A DNA stretch of 64,000 bases from contig NZ_RAPN01000005.1 in assembly GCF_003610535.1 (NCBI RefSeq), positions 1 to 64,000 on the forward strand, in the 5' to 3' direction. The notes below the pieces were generated by a model, which saw only the letters and a list, made by a program, of their open reading frames with translations, had not been told where the DNA came from and did not search any database. Within the stretch, counting starts at the first letter, position 1. Each line of letters begins with the position of its first letter. Source of the stretch: Mangrovibacterium diazotrophicum (GTDB lineage Bacteria; Bacteroidota; Bacteroidia; Bacteroidales; Prolixibacteraceae). Shown here piece by piece: positions 26,207-34,590 of this stretch. The position numbers were made by a program, and so were the translations under genes.

Positions 26207-27475
26207 ATGAGCAAAATCAAAACCATCATCATAGCGCTGCTTTGCTTCTGGACATCACATAGCTTTGCGCAATGGGAATGCCGGAGCCACCTGGCCAGCA
26301 ACCTGAAACCACTGTACGAGAATTCGAACCTGAGCTGGGCAGCCGAACTGGAGGCCAGTGGCGGCTACCTCACAAACAGCTATATCGGTAACGGCATGGC
26401 TTTCCTCGGAGCAGACCTTACCTTTAACCGCGTGCAGTTTTATGCAGAAGGAGCCTACAAATACTGGTACAACCAAGACCTCGACCTGGATGAAACCTTC
26501 ACCAAAAGCCGCTTTGGCTTGCGCGAATTGTCAGCCAGCTACTTCTCTAACAATTTCAACCTTCGGCTTGGGCTGCACCAAATCCAGGCTGGCGATTTCT
26601 TCCTGCTAAATGAAAGAGCATTGGGCGCAAGTTTCAATTATTCGGCATCGAACACCAAATTGGTGCTGGCAACCGGAACCGTTACCAAAGACTTTTCGCG
26701 AAACGGAATATTTTGCTCAACGGCCTATATTTATGACATTGTACCGACCCGAACGCCAACGGCCGGAACTGATTTTGGCGAAACCAACTTCGCTACCCTC
26801 TCTTTTCAAAAAGACCTTTCGCACAAACCGACAAAAGCATCAAGCTCGTCGGAGGATGAGTTTGAAACCTTTGATGAGTTCACCGATTTTGATGAAAGCT
26901 CGAAATCAAATCCATTTGGATTCGCTTCCTATGGCGGAATCATCTACAGCGAATTCGGATCATTCTACGACAATCCGCTGATTGATTTCGGGTTGAATAC
27001 AGCGATCAACCTCGGCCCAATCGGTACAGCTAAAGCTGAAGGAATTTACCAATTGGGAAACGACAACAAAGCCTGGATTCTTTTTGCACAGCTGGAAAAG
27101 GAATTTCAATCCAAATCGGGCAACCTGACAACCTTGCAAGCAACTTACCTCACCAAACATGATATTGGCGAATCGACAGCCAGCCTCCCCCGTTTTTCAA
27201 ACCTGATCCTCGGCGAAGTATTTCGCATGGATCTGGTGGATTTGCCGTTGATTAATGCGTCGCTCAAACAACAGTTTACCAACAGCGAGCTGAGTTTTAA
27301 ACTTCAATACACGCAACAGCTGAAAGCTGAACAGCTGAAAGAGCTTGACTTCTCGGTTGGCAAGTTCTACCTCAAAAAACATTTGAGGTTAACCGCAATA
27401 ACCGGGGTCATGAATTCAGATGATTTAAACGAGTGGGCAAAACTTGCCCGCCTTGAAATGAGAGTATTTTTCTAA
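26207..27475 (+). CDS. Predicted outer-membrane beta-barrel protein with acidic DEF insert
   Basis: 422 residues from the ATG at 26207; the frame extends upstream to 26066 but overlaps the previous gene. A signal peptide ends at SHSFAQ. The rest is made of alternating amphipathic strands with aromatic girdle residues and a terminal Phe (LEMRVFF), as in outer-membrane barrels. Residues about 211-235 form an acidic loop (SSEDEFETFDEFTDFDESS) like the linker in the preceding protein. Co-occurrence in an Fe-S operon suggests a porin-like sheath or metal/substrate channel. No known family was recognised with certainty. Confidence 0.75.
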   Translation: MSKIKTIIIALLCFWTSHSFAQWECRSHLASNLKPLYENSNLSWAAELEASGGYLTNSYIGNGMAFLGADLTFNRVQFYAEGAYKYWYNQDLDLDETFTKSRFGLRELSASYFSNNFNLRLGLHQIQAGDFFLLNERALGASFNYSASNTKLVLATGTVTKDFSRNGIFCSTAYIYDIVPTRTPTAGTDFGETNFATLSFQKDLSHKPTKASSSSEDEFETFDEFTDFDESSKSNPFGFASYGGIIYSEFGSFYDNPLIDFGLNTAINLGPIGTAKAEGIYQLGNDNKAWILFAQLEKEFQSKSGNLTTLQATYLTKHDIGESTASLPRFSNLILGEVFRMDLVDLPLINASLKQQFTNSELSFKLQYTQQLKAEQLKELDFSVGKFYLKKHLRLTAITGVMNSDDLNEWAKLARLEMRVFF

Positions 27476-27487
27476 AAACACGACGAT

Positions 27488-28501
27488 ATGGAAAAGAGTA
27501 ATCGCAGAAAATTTATCCGTCAATCCTTGTTACTCGTCGGAGCAGCAGGCCTGACATCCCATTTTTTAAGTTCTTGTGATGCCGATTTCTACAAAGGCTT
27601 GCGGGTAATTACCGACGATTGCACCTCGTGCGGCGATTGTCTTGAAGTGTGCGAATACGAAGCGATTTCGCTGGAAGAAGCCGTTTATACTATCGACAGC
27701 AACACCTGCACCGAATGTAAGCAATGTGTCAGCGTTTGCGATGTTGCTGCCATATCAATTCCGGGAGTGACCTACACCATTAGCTCCAGCAAATGCACTG
27801 CCTGCGAAAAGTGTGAAGATGCCTGTCCCGAAAACGCCATCACCATTGATGCCGCGGCATCGGTGAGCAGCTATTCCATCACTAAAAGCAAGTGCGTTGG
27901 CTGCGGCGATTGTGTTACGGCCTGCCAAAACGAAGGAAATGCAATTAGCTATGTTGTATCTGTTTATTCTGTGGGCAGCAATTGCCACGGCTGTGTGCAA
28001 AAATGCTCCTCGGCCTGCAACTACGGTGCCATCTCGAAGGTGAATAACAAATCATCTATCAGCACCTCCGCCTGTGTGAAATGTGGCAAGTGCCTCTCAG
28101 CCTGTCCCCACAACGCCATATCAAAAGCCTACGTGACAATCAGCTCTTCAGCTTGTACAAATTGCGGAGCCTGTTACACCGCCTGTACCCACAGTGCGGT
28201 GAGTAAAAGTACAACCGGCAGTACGACAAAAGTTACCACCATCGATCAAACCAAATGTACGCAATGCGGCGATTGCTATGCTGTTTGCGGCGAGGATGCC
28301 ATCGTTGAAACGACAAGTGGTGTTGACACGCCGACTATTGACACCAGCCTTTGCACCGCCTGCGGAGCCTGCGTGTTGGCATGTTCCGAAGTGAATGCGA
28401 TTGATGTTGAGAGCAGCCCGGCGGTAATTGATGAAGCCAGCTGCATGATTTGTGGAAAATGTATTACCGTTTGCCCGTATGATGCGATCGAATACGTTTA
28501 G
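27488..28501 (+). CDS. Tat-exported lipoprotein polyferredoxin with ten Fe-S cluster motifs
   Basis: 337 residues. The N terminus combines a twin-arginine signal (NRRKFIRQSLLLVGAAGL) with a lipobox (LSSC, Cys near residue 30), so it should be exported folded and lipid-anchored. The remainder holds ten four-cysteine motifs: nine CX2CX2CX3C and one CX2CX3CX3C (CHGCVQKCSSAC). They are separated by Ser/Thr-rich strands at roughly 30-residue spacing. If all are filled, the protein carries up to ten [4Fe-4S] clusters, enough to form an electron wire. No catalytic domain is visible. It begins 12 bases after the barrel gene; neighbours on both sides are also envelope proteins. Confidence 0.9.
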   Translation: MEKSNRRKFIRQSLLLVGAAGLTSHFLSSCDADFYKGLRVITDDCTSCGDCLEVCEYEAISLEEAVYTIDSNTCTECKQCVSVCDVAAISIPGVTYTISSSKCTACEKCEDACPENAITIDAAASVSSYSITKSKCVGCGDCVTACQNEGNAISYVVSVYSVGSNCHGCVQKCSSACNYGAISKVNNKSSISTSACVKCGKCLSACPHNAISKAYVTISSSACTNCGACYTACTHSAVSKSTTGSTTKVTTIDQTKCTQCGDCYAVCGEDAIVETTSGVDTPTIDTSLCTACGACVLACSEVNAIDVESSPAVIDEASCMICGKCITVCPYDAIEYV

Positions 28502-28910
28502 CACTGCCTTCCGAAAACTAGCCCTTTCACTCCTGCTGATCGGACTGGCTGGATTAACGGATTCGGCCCTTGCGCAAAGTTCGAAGACCAAAAATCCGAT
28601 CCGGTTTTCGTTTGAAATTGTCGGCAACCGGAAAGACGCTTTTTCTGCAGGTGAGACAATTGATGTCAGACTTACTGCAATTCAATTGGACCGATCTTGT
28701 ACACAGGGAATCGAGAAGACACGAATCTTTCTAAAAGGTTTGAAATCGATTCACCAAAATTCGTGGATCGAAAATAAAGATGGAAGTTGGGAAAAAGTCA
28801 TCACAGTACTGGTCAACGAAAAGGGCAAAGAGCTACAAATTACCGCCTACCACGAAAGTGACGCGGGCAAAACTGTTGAAATCTTCAACCTTAAAAGAAA
28901 AGAATCATGA
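28482..28910 (+). CDS. Small secreted protein, paralogue of the first gene of the operon
   Basis: 142 residues from the second of two tandem ATGs (28479, 28482). The gene overlaps the polyferredoxin end by 20 bases in another frame. It has a signal peptide (ALSLLLIGLAGLTDSALAQ). The mature domain (FSFEIVGNRKDAFSAGETID) resembles the product of 24475-24858, but without its cysteines. A beta-sandwich periplasmic accessory role is possible. Its stop overlaps the start of the permease gene (ATGA). Confidence 0.75.
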   Translation: MRSNTFSTAFRKLALSLLLIGLAGLTDSALAQSSKTKNPIRFSFEIVGNRKDAFSAGETIDVRLTAIQLDRSCTQGIEKTRIFLKGLKSIHQNSWIENKDGSWEKVITVLVNEKGKELQITAYHESDAGKTVEIFNLKRKES

Positions 28911-29929
28911 GCTTCATTCAATCAATAGAAATCCCGAAACGACAGAATAACGGAATCAATATTCCCAAAATAGCAATCTGGTTCATCCTCGCAGTTTTGC
29001 TGGTCGACACTATCTATTCGAGCTGGTACGGCATTCATTACAATACCCGCGAAAAATGCGCAATCTACAAATTTCTGCCATCGTGGCTGTTTCTGATCAA
29101 CGAATACCTGCTGGAATTGTTCCTGGTGGTAGTTGCCGGAACCTTTGCCGGCACCCTAACAGAGAAATACTTTACCAAATACCGCAAGTTCATTCCCAAA
29201 ACTCAGTTGAGCGCTTTTGTTTACGCGTCGGTCATCCCTGTCTGCTCGTGCAGCGCCATTCCCCTGATTGAATCGATGAAAAGCAGGCTCCCCCTGCGCA
29301 CCATCATCACTTTTGTGATTGCGGCTCCCCTGCTAAACCCCTACATCATCTTTCTTTCTTATTCCGTACTGGGTATTGAATACGGCAGCCTTCGGATTCT
29401 GGGATCATTCATTGTTGCCATCGCTGTCGGCTTGGTTGTGGATCTGGCCTACCACCGGATCGGCAAGCCTGAAATTGGCATTTACAAAAGTTGCGACACG
29501 GCCTCCTGCGGCGCGGTAATCGGGAAAGACGTTTACCGGAAAACATGGGTACTCGTAGGTAAAATAGCGCCCTATATTCTGATCGCCGGTATTTTGGGCT
29601 TGCTGTTTGAGCTAACCGGCCCTTTAAAACTGATCGACCAGTTGCCATTGAGCGGAGGGATCACCAGCCTTATTTTGCTCACCGGAATCGGAACGGCTAT
29701 CTACCTTTGCAATGGTGCCGACATTCTGTTCCTGGCGCCAATCCTCCAGTACACCGATCTTGGCATGGGCGATGCTTTGGCATTTTCCCTGAGTTCAACG
29801 GCTGTTTGTGCCAGCTCCATTATCATGCTTTCGCGCTTTTTAGGTAAAAAACTCACCTTCGTTCTCACCGCTGCAACCATCGTCATGATCCTCATTTTTT
29901 CCTTTGCTGTCAATTTTATTCTCCAATAA
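28907..29929 (+). CDS. COG0701 (UPF0718/DUF318) permease
   Basis: 340 residues, about eight to ten membrane helices. The family's conserved cysteine motif is present in PVCSCSAIPLIESMKSR, followed by FVIAAPLLNPYIIFLSY. A second Cys pair occurs in a loop (KSCDTASCGAV). Some relatives (ArsP) export trivalent organoarsenicals, while others have no known substrate. The 4-base overlap with the preceding gene shows it belongs to the Fe-S operon. Substrate unknown. Confidence 0.88.
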   Translation: MSFIQSIEIPKRQNNGINIPKIAIWFILAVLLVDTIYSSWYGIHYNTREKCAIYKFLPSWLFLINEYLLELFLVVVAGTFAGTLTEKYFTKYRKFIPKTQLSAFVYASVIPVCSCSAIPLIESMKSRLPLRTIITFVIAAPLLNPYIIFLSYSVLGIEYGSLRILGSFIVAIAVGLVVDLAYHRIGKPEIGIYKSCDTASCGAVIGKDVYRKTWVLVGKIAPYILIAGILGLLFELTGPLKLIDQLPLSGGITSLILLTGIGTAIYLCNGADILFLAPILQYTDLGMGDALAFSLSSTAVCASSIIMLSRFLGKKLTFVLTAATIVMILIFSFAVNFILQ

Positions 29930-30029
29930 TTTGAATGACCAACGAGCAATTCTAGATTTAATCAGAACCAATACTTTCACACTTACAAAAATTAACAAGT
30001 TAAATGAAAGGCGATTAGATTTGATTTAT

Positions 30030-30037
30030 TAAGTTTG
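30030..30037 (+). promoter_or_regulatory. Putative -7 box for the L,D-transpeptidase-like gene
   Basis: TAAGTTTG fits TAnnTTTG, 17 bases before the ATG at 30054. No clear -33 partner. Confidence 0.3.
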
Positions 30038-30053
30038 CGACAGTTGGAATTGT

Positions 30054-30743
30054 ATGAAGAGAGTAAGCTTATTTTTCGCGCTATCACTAGTAATTATTGT
30101 CATTCCGTCGATTCTTCACCGGGGAAAGAAGAATTCGGAGGGGACTGCGTTTGCTATCGAATCAGTTGATTCGTTGTACGTGCAGTACACGGCCCTTAAT
30201 TTGAACGGCAAACTTCCGTACGAAGTTTTTGTCCGGGCAATGGAGGGTTTCCGGAACTTTCATTTCAACAATAACCATATTCTGACGATTGTTGACTTTA
30301 CAAAATCGTCGGTAAGCAAGCGCTTTTTTGTGATTGACCTGAAAGCAAACAAATTGCTGTTCGAATGTTTGGTTGCCCACGGAAAAAATTCCGGGATCGA
30401 CTTCGCTCAACATTTTTCGAACACGGAACAATCCCTGATGAGTAGTCCCGGTTTTTACACCACCGCCGAAACTTACCAGGGCAAACATGGCTATTCGCTC
30501 CGTCTGGATGGATTGGAAAAAGGAATTAACGATCGTGCACGAGCGCGGGCAATTGTGATTCACGCAGCGGATTACGTGAGCGAACAATTCATCCAACGCA
30601 TGGGACGTTTGGGACGAAGCTGGGGATGCCCCGCTTTACCTCCGAGTTTGAACAAGGAAATTATCGATTCCATCAAAAACGGAAGCTGCCTGTACATTCA
30701 CACCAACGACAAGTCGTACCTGGCAGACTCGCCGGTGAATTGA
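30054..30743 (+). CDS. Murein L,D-transpeptidase catalytic domain protein (YkuD_2 type)
   Basis: 229 residues with a membrane anchor or signal at the N terminus. FVIDLKANKLLFECLVAHGK opens the catalytic domain. IVIHAADYVSEQF supplies the conserved His and GRSWGCPALP the catalytic Cys. It would act on peptidoglycan stem peptides in the periplasm. It is convergent with a second, larger L,D-transpeptidase gene 11 bases away. Confidence 0.88.
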   Translation: MKRVSLFFALSLVIIVIPSILHRGKKNSEGTAFAIESVDSLYVQYTALNLNGKLPYEVFVRAMEGFRNFHFNNNHILTIVDFTKSSVSKRFFVIDLKANKLLFECLVAHGKNSGIDFAQHFSNTEQSLMSSPGFYTTAETYQGKHGYSLRLDGLEKGINDRARARAIVIHAADYVSEQFIQRMGRLGRSWGCPALPPSLNKEIIDSIKNGSCLYIHTNDKSYLADSPVN

Positions 30744-30754
30744 TCTTCCGCATC

Positions 30755-32455
30755 CTATTTCCGTTTCACGGCTTTCTGCGCTGCATTTAGTTCTGCCAAC
30801 ACCTTGGCATCGCGGCTGTATATATCGTTAAAAAAGCCGACGCCATTGCCTTCATAATAACCAGCCGTCAGGTACAGCAGCAAAACATCAATTTCTTTCT
30901 CTGGAAATACACGTTGGGTTTTTCGGGTCTCGATCACCGAATCAATTTTCTGCCGGTTCCATTCACTGCCCTCCAGTAATATTGCCGCCAAATCGAGCGG
31001 GTTTTGCGTGCGAATACAGCCGTGGCTAAACGCACGATCCTGCTTCTCGAATAAACTTTTCGAGGGTGTATCGTGAAGGAAAATAGCATATTTGTTCGGG
31101 AAAATAAACTTGACTTCGCCCAATGAATTGCCCTTGCCCGGCTTTTGACGGACCGTGTAGGGGAAGTTGCCAACGCGGACTTGACTTCGGTCAATTGAAT
31201 TAATAGGTACAAGGTTGCCACTCTGATCTATCAATTCGAAATTGTTGCGTTCCAGGTAAGTTGGATCCGACTTGATATGTGGAATGACGCTGCTTTTGAG
31301 GATTGAATACGGAACGGTCCAGGTTGGATTAAACTCTATATAATTTAATCGGGATTTAAAAACCGGTGTCTTGGTGTAGGTTCTCCCCACCTGCACATTG
31401 GTCGTAAACCGTATCGCACGATCCTCGATATAATAAGCTTTGAATGCCGGAATGTTGACGATGATGTAGCGATCAGTCAGGTCTGACACCACCCAACGCA
31501 GGCGTTCCAGGTTGACCCGCAACTTCGAGATCCGATCCTCAACCGATTCGTTTAAAGCCTGAAAAGTTGTCTTCCCGATAACACCATCCGCAGTCAGCGC
31601 ATTTTTCTGCTGAAAAGCCTTCACGTCATTCATCAACACGTCATCATAAACTGTACTTTCCATTTTACCGGTATCGGTCAACTCGCCTGTTTTTTGAAGA
31701 CGCTCCCGAATCAACGGAACGCGTTTATCATCCTCTCCCGGCTTTAACACCTGGGCATCAGCTATCTTTTTCCATCCGCCATTCAATGCCAGGGGTTGGT
31801 ACTCTTCCAGCAAATCCATCAACTGACGGTACAATTTCATATCCGGTCGCAGGTTGTGCAAAGCATCTGCCACGGTTCCGTTTGCGATTGCTTGCTCCAA
31901 CTTGTTAGGTGCATCTTCTTTAAAACCTCGGAAACTATAATTCCAGTGCGGATCCAGCGACTCCGGATCAACCTTTCCTGCCATTAAATGATATGCGTAC
32001 AACAGAACGGCGTCCGTCATCAAAATATCGAAGCCGGCCACCCAGGCATAATCAATTTCCTGTCCGGCGGGCCTGTCGCGAATCATCTCTACAAGCTTGC
32101 GAATTGCATCAGCATGGTAGTCGTTGGGCAGCAGTCCATCCTGCCAGGCGTCGTGAAGCGCATCAACGGCATCCATCAGCGTTTGGTAGTTACCCCAAGC
32201 CGGACGATAATCCCTGTTTTTATAGAATTCGGGAAGAACGGAATCCGAATAAACCGTCTCTCCTTCTATCTTCAGCGAATGCCCGTCCGCCATTTTCGTG
32301 ATCACGTCACGAATCCAAAAACTAATCTTATCGGGATTTGAATACACTAAATCATGAGCCTTTCGGTTGTCTTCAGCCTTCGACTGAGCCACTACAATTT
32401 GAACTCCCAATAAAAAAATGGCGAGAATGAACAAGGCGCGAGAATGAATTTTCAT
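30755..32455 (-). CDS. L,D-transpeptidase, YcbB/LdtD-like
   Basis: 566 residues with a signal peptide (ALFILAIFLLGVQIVVAQ). After a helical scaffold domain comes a peptidoglycan-binding motif (DVKAFQQKNALTADGVIGKT, near residue 280) and a YkuD catalytic domain with IFLHDTPSKSLFEKQDRAFSHGC followed by IRTQNP (conserved His, Ser, Cys and Arg). The order scaffold, PG-binding, YkuD is that of LdtD/YcbB, which makes 3-3 cross-links in peptidoglycan. It is convergent with a smaller YkuD_2 protein. Confidence 0.92.
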   Translation of the reverse strand: MKIHSRALFILAIFLLGVQIVVAQSKAEDNRKAHDLVYSNPDKISFWIRDVITKMADGHSLKIEGETVYSDSVLPEFYKNRDYRPAWGNYQTLMDAVDALHDAWQDGLLPNDYHADAIRKLVEMIRDRPAGQEIDYAWVAGFDILMTDAVLLYAYHLMAGKVDPESLDPHWNYSFRGFKEDAPNKLEQAIANGTVADALHNLRPDMKLYRQLMDLLEEYQPLALNGGWKKIADAQVLKPGEDDKRVPLIRERLQKTGELTDTGKMESTVYDDVLMNDVKAFQQKNALTADGVIGKTTFQALNESVEDRISKLRVNLERLRWVVSDLTDRYIIVNIPAFKAYYIEDRAIRFTTNVQVGRTYTKTPVFKSRLNYIEFNPTWTVPYSILKSSVIPHIKSDPTYLERNNFELIDQSGNLVPINSIDRSQVRVGNFPYTVRQKPGKGNSLGEVKFIFPNKYAIFLHDTPSKSLFEKQDRAFSHGCIRTQNPLDLAAILLEGSEWNRQKIDSVIETRKTQRVFPEKEIDVLLLYLTAGYYEGNGVGFFNDIYSRDAKVLAELNAAQKAVKRK

Positions 32456-32737
32456 ACGCTTGACGGTTTTAAAATAGGAAAGTAGAACTATCGAATCACA
32501 TTTTATTCAATTTATGGAATGCGCTATACAAATACAACAAGCACCGGACATTTTATCATTAATAAATCTCCCAAGAGTACTTTCGTCCAGAGCTTTTCAC
32601 ACGAACGCCTTTCCCAACCAACCTTTAGTATTTCTAAAATTTGAATCGCCTTTTGAAACAAATTCACTCAATTTCTTGTAATTTTTGAAATACAAAAGAC
32701 CCCAAAAGTGTTTCCTCGAACTACTAAAATACACGGT

Positions 32738-33352
32738 ATGGAAAAAAGTAAATTTGAGGCTACTTTCTCGCGAAACAAGTTTATTGAGCGTCTTTCCCGA
32801 ACAAACACCTATGCAGCCGTAAGTACTTATATTGTTATTTCGGCCCTGAGTTTTGCTTTCGGATTCGGCAGACTGGAGATGACACTACTCGCAAAACTCG
32901 GATTGCTCCTGTTTGGCCTGCTACTTTTCTCACTCGCGGAATACCTGATCCACCGATACGTTTATCATTTCGCAAAGATAGGGCCCTTCCGAAATCCGGC
33001 GTACGAATTGCACGACTTTCACCATCACCACCCGAAGGACAAAAAGAGGCTGGCCATGCCGATACCGGTTGCTATTTTAGTCGCACTGTTTCTGCTGAGT
33101 ATTTTCTGGCTTTTAGCAGGCAAGCTCGGCCTACTCTTGTTTTCGGGATTCATGTTGGGCTACGCCGGCTATTTGTTCTTGCATTATCTTATCCATATCA
33201 TTGGGCCAGTCAATCCAATTATGAAATACCTTTGGGTTCATCATTCAGTCCATCATTTTAAAGACGACCATCGTGCGTACGGCGTGTCGTCGCCCTTGTG
33301 GGACTGGGTTTTCCAGTCGATGCCGACCAAAGAACAAACCAATTTTAAATAG
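32738..33352 (+). CDS. Fatty acid hydroxylase / sterol desaturase family protein
   Basis: 204 residues from the ATG at 32738 (the longer frame begins with GTG at 32708). Four membrane helices and histidine clusters that bind a di-iron centre: LIHRYVYHF, HDFHHHHPKD, LHYLIHIIG and HHSVHHFKDDH. It would hydroxylate a lipid or carotenoid in the inner membrane using O2; the substrate is not deducible. Confidence 0.88.
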   Translation: MEKSKFEATFSRNKFIERLSRTNTYAAVSTYIVISALSFAFGFGRLEMTLLAKLGLLLFGLLLFSLAEYLIHRYVYHFAKIGPFRNPAYELHDFHHHHPKDKKRLAMPIPVAILVALFLLSIFWLLAGKLGLLLFSGFMLGYAGYLFLHYLIHIIGPVNPIMKYLWVHHSVHHFKDDHRAYGVSSPLWDWVFQSMPTKEQTNFK

Positions 33353-33389
33353 TACTGCAAATACAAAACCGCTTTAATAAAATAACACG

Positions 33390-33743
33390 ATGACAAAACT
33401 CTTTTTGATCAAAGCTGATTTCACAGATCCGAATGCCGACACTGAAGGCAAGCGTTACTTTTGCCCCTCTTGCGCTACCGTTAAGGGAGCGTTGAGTTAC
33501 TACCCCGAGCTGGAAGAAAAGCTGGACGTCGAGTATGTCGATTTCAAACGGCCCCGCCCAGCAATTATCGACTTGATTGGTGAAGAAAACCAAAGTTGCC
33601 CGGTTCTGATTCTCGACGAGGGTGCCAAACCAGTTTCCGGAAACATCGAAGTGAAATCCGCTAATGGTAAACTGTTTATCAATGAAACCGACGACATTTT
33701 AAAATATCTCTCGGAAACATTCGGCATCGGATATCCGCACTAA
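33390..33743 (+). CDS. DUF3088 family protein
   Basis: 117 residues, soluble. LFLIKADFTDPNADTEGKRY, a CPSC motif (FCPSCATVKGALSYYPEL) and RPRPAIIDLIGEENQSCPVL match the DUF3088 family, which has a thioredoxin or GST-like N-terminal fold. Function is unknown. The CxxC would allow redox chemistry or metal binding, but this is inference. A terminator follows. Confidence 0.85.
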   Translation: MTKLFLIKADFTDPNADTEGKRYFCPSCATVKGALSYYPELEEKLDVEYVDFKRPRPAIIDLIGEENQSCPVLILDEGAKPVSGNIEVKSANGKLFINETDDILKYLSETFGIGYPH

Positions 33744-33767
33744 TAAGTTAAAGGACAGCCACCAAAT

Positions 33768-33801
33768 AAAAGAGCCGCATCCTTCGGGATACGGCTCTTT
33801 T
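33768..33801. terminator. Bidirectional terminator
   Basis: Stem AAAGAGCCG / CGGCTCTTT with an inner ATCC/GGAT and TTCG loop (C-A mismatch between). A and T runs flank it, so it can serve both the DUF3088 gene and the opposite yebC gene. Confidence 0.85.
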
Positions 33802-33820
33802 CTGTATAATTTTCAACGCT

Positions 33821-34531
33821 CTATGCAATGTTGGTGAAGACGTGCTGCACATCGTCATCTTCTTCGATCTTGTCCAGCAGTTTTTCAATGTCTTCCAATT
33901 GTTCGTCGGTAAATTCAACCGGAGTGGTAGGAATACGCTTCAAAATTGCTTTTGTAACATCAATTCCTTTATCTTCCAGCGCTTTCGACAATGTTCCGAA
34001 ACTGGTGTAATCGCCGGTTGCGTAAACAACGCCTTCTTCCTCTTCAATTTCTTCCAAGCCGGCATCAATCAATTCAAACTCGAGCTCTTCAATATCAATC
34101 GCGTCGGTTTTTTCGAATTCGAAAACAGCTTTACGCGAAAACATAAACTCAAGTGAGCCAGTTGGCACCAAGCCACCACCCGACTTGTTGAAATATGATT
34201 TCACGTTGGCAACTGTACGCGTTGTGTTGTCGGTAGCACATTCCACAAAAACCAAAACGCCATGAGGACCTTTTCCCTCGTAGTTAACTTCAGTATAATC
34301 CGAGGCATCTTTACCCGCCGCACGCTTGATGGCCGAGTCGATGTTGTCTTTCGGCATGTTCTGAGCTTTGGCGTTCTGAATTGCAGTACGCAACTTCGCA
34401 TTCATGTCCGGATCTTGTCCGCCTTCTTTGGCAGCCATGGTAATGGCTCTCGATAATTTTGGAAAAATTCGGGACATATGGCCCCAACGTTTTTCTTTTG
34501 CAGCCCGGCGGTATTCAAATGCTCTTCCCAC
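33821..34531 (-). CDS. YebC/PmpR family transcriptional regulator or translation factor
   Basis: 236 residues. [20 protein letters not shown] and [20 protein letters not shown] followed by [20 protein letters not shown] are diagnostic of YebC. The start is GTG at 34531; the encoded N terminus matches the family, so this start is favoured. YebC proteins have been linked to transcription control and to translation of proline-rich stretches. It is convergent with the DUF3088 gene. Confidence 0.93.
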   Translation of the reverse strand: MGRAFEYRRAAKEKRWGHMSRIFPKLSRAITMAAKEGGQDPDMNAKLRTAIQNAKAQNMPKDNIDSAIKRAAGKDASDYTEVNYEGKGPHGVLVFVECATDNTTRTVANVKSYFNKSGGGLVPTGSLEFMFSRKAVFEFEKTDAIDIEELEFELIDAGLEEIEEEEGVVYATGDYTSFGTLSKALEDKGIDVTKAILKRIPTTPVEFTDEQLEDIEKLLDKIEEDDDVQHVFTNIA

Positions 34532-34590
34532 GGTGATATATTATTTAAAGTGAATGACTTTTTTAACGGTGCAAAAATAAAAAATACTTC

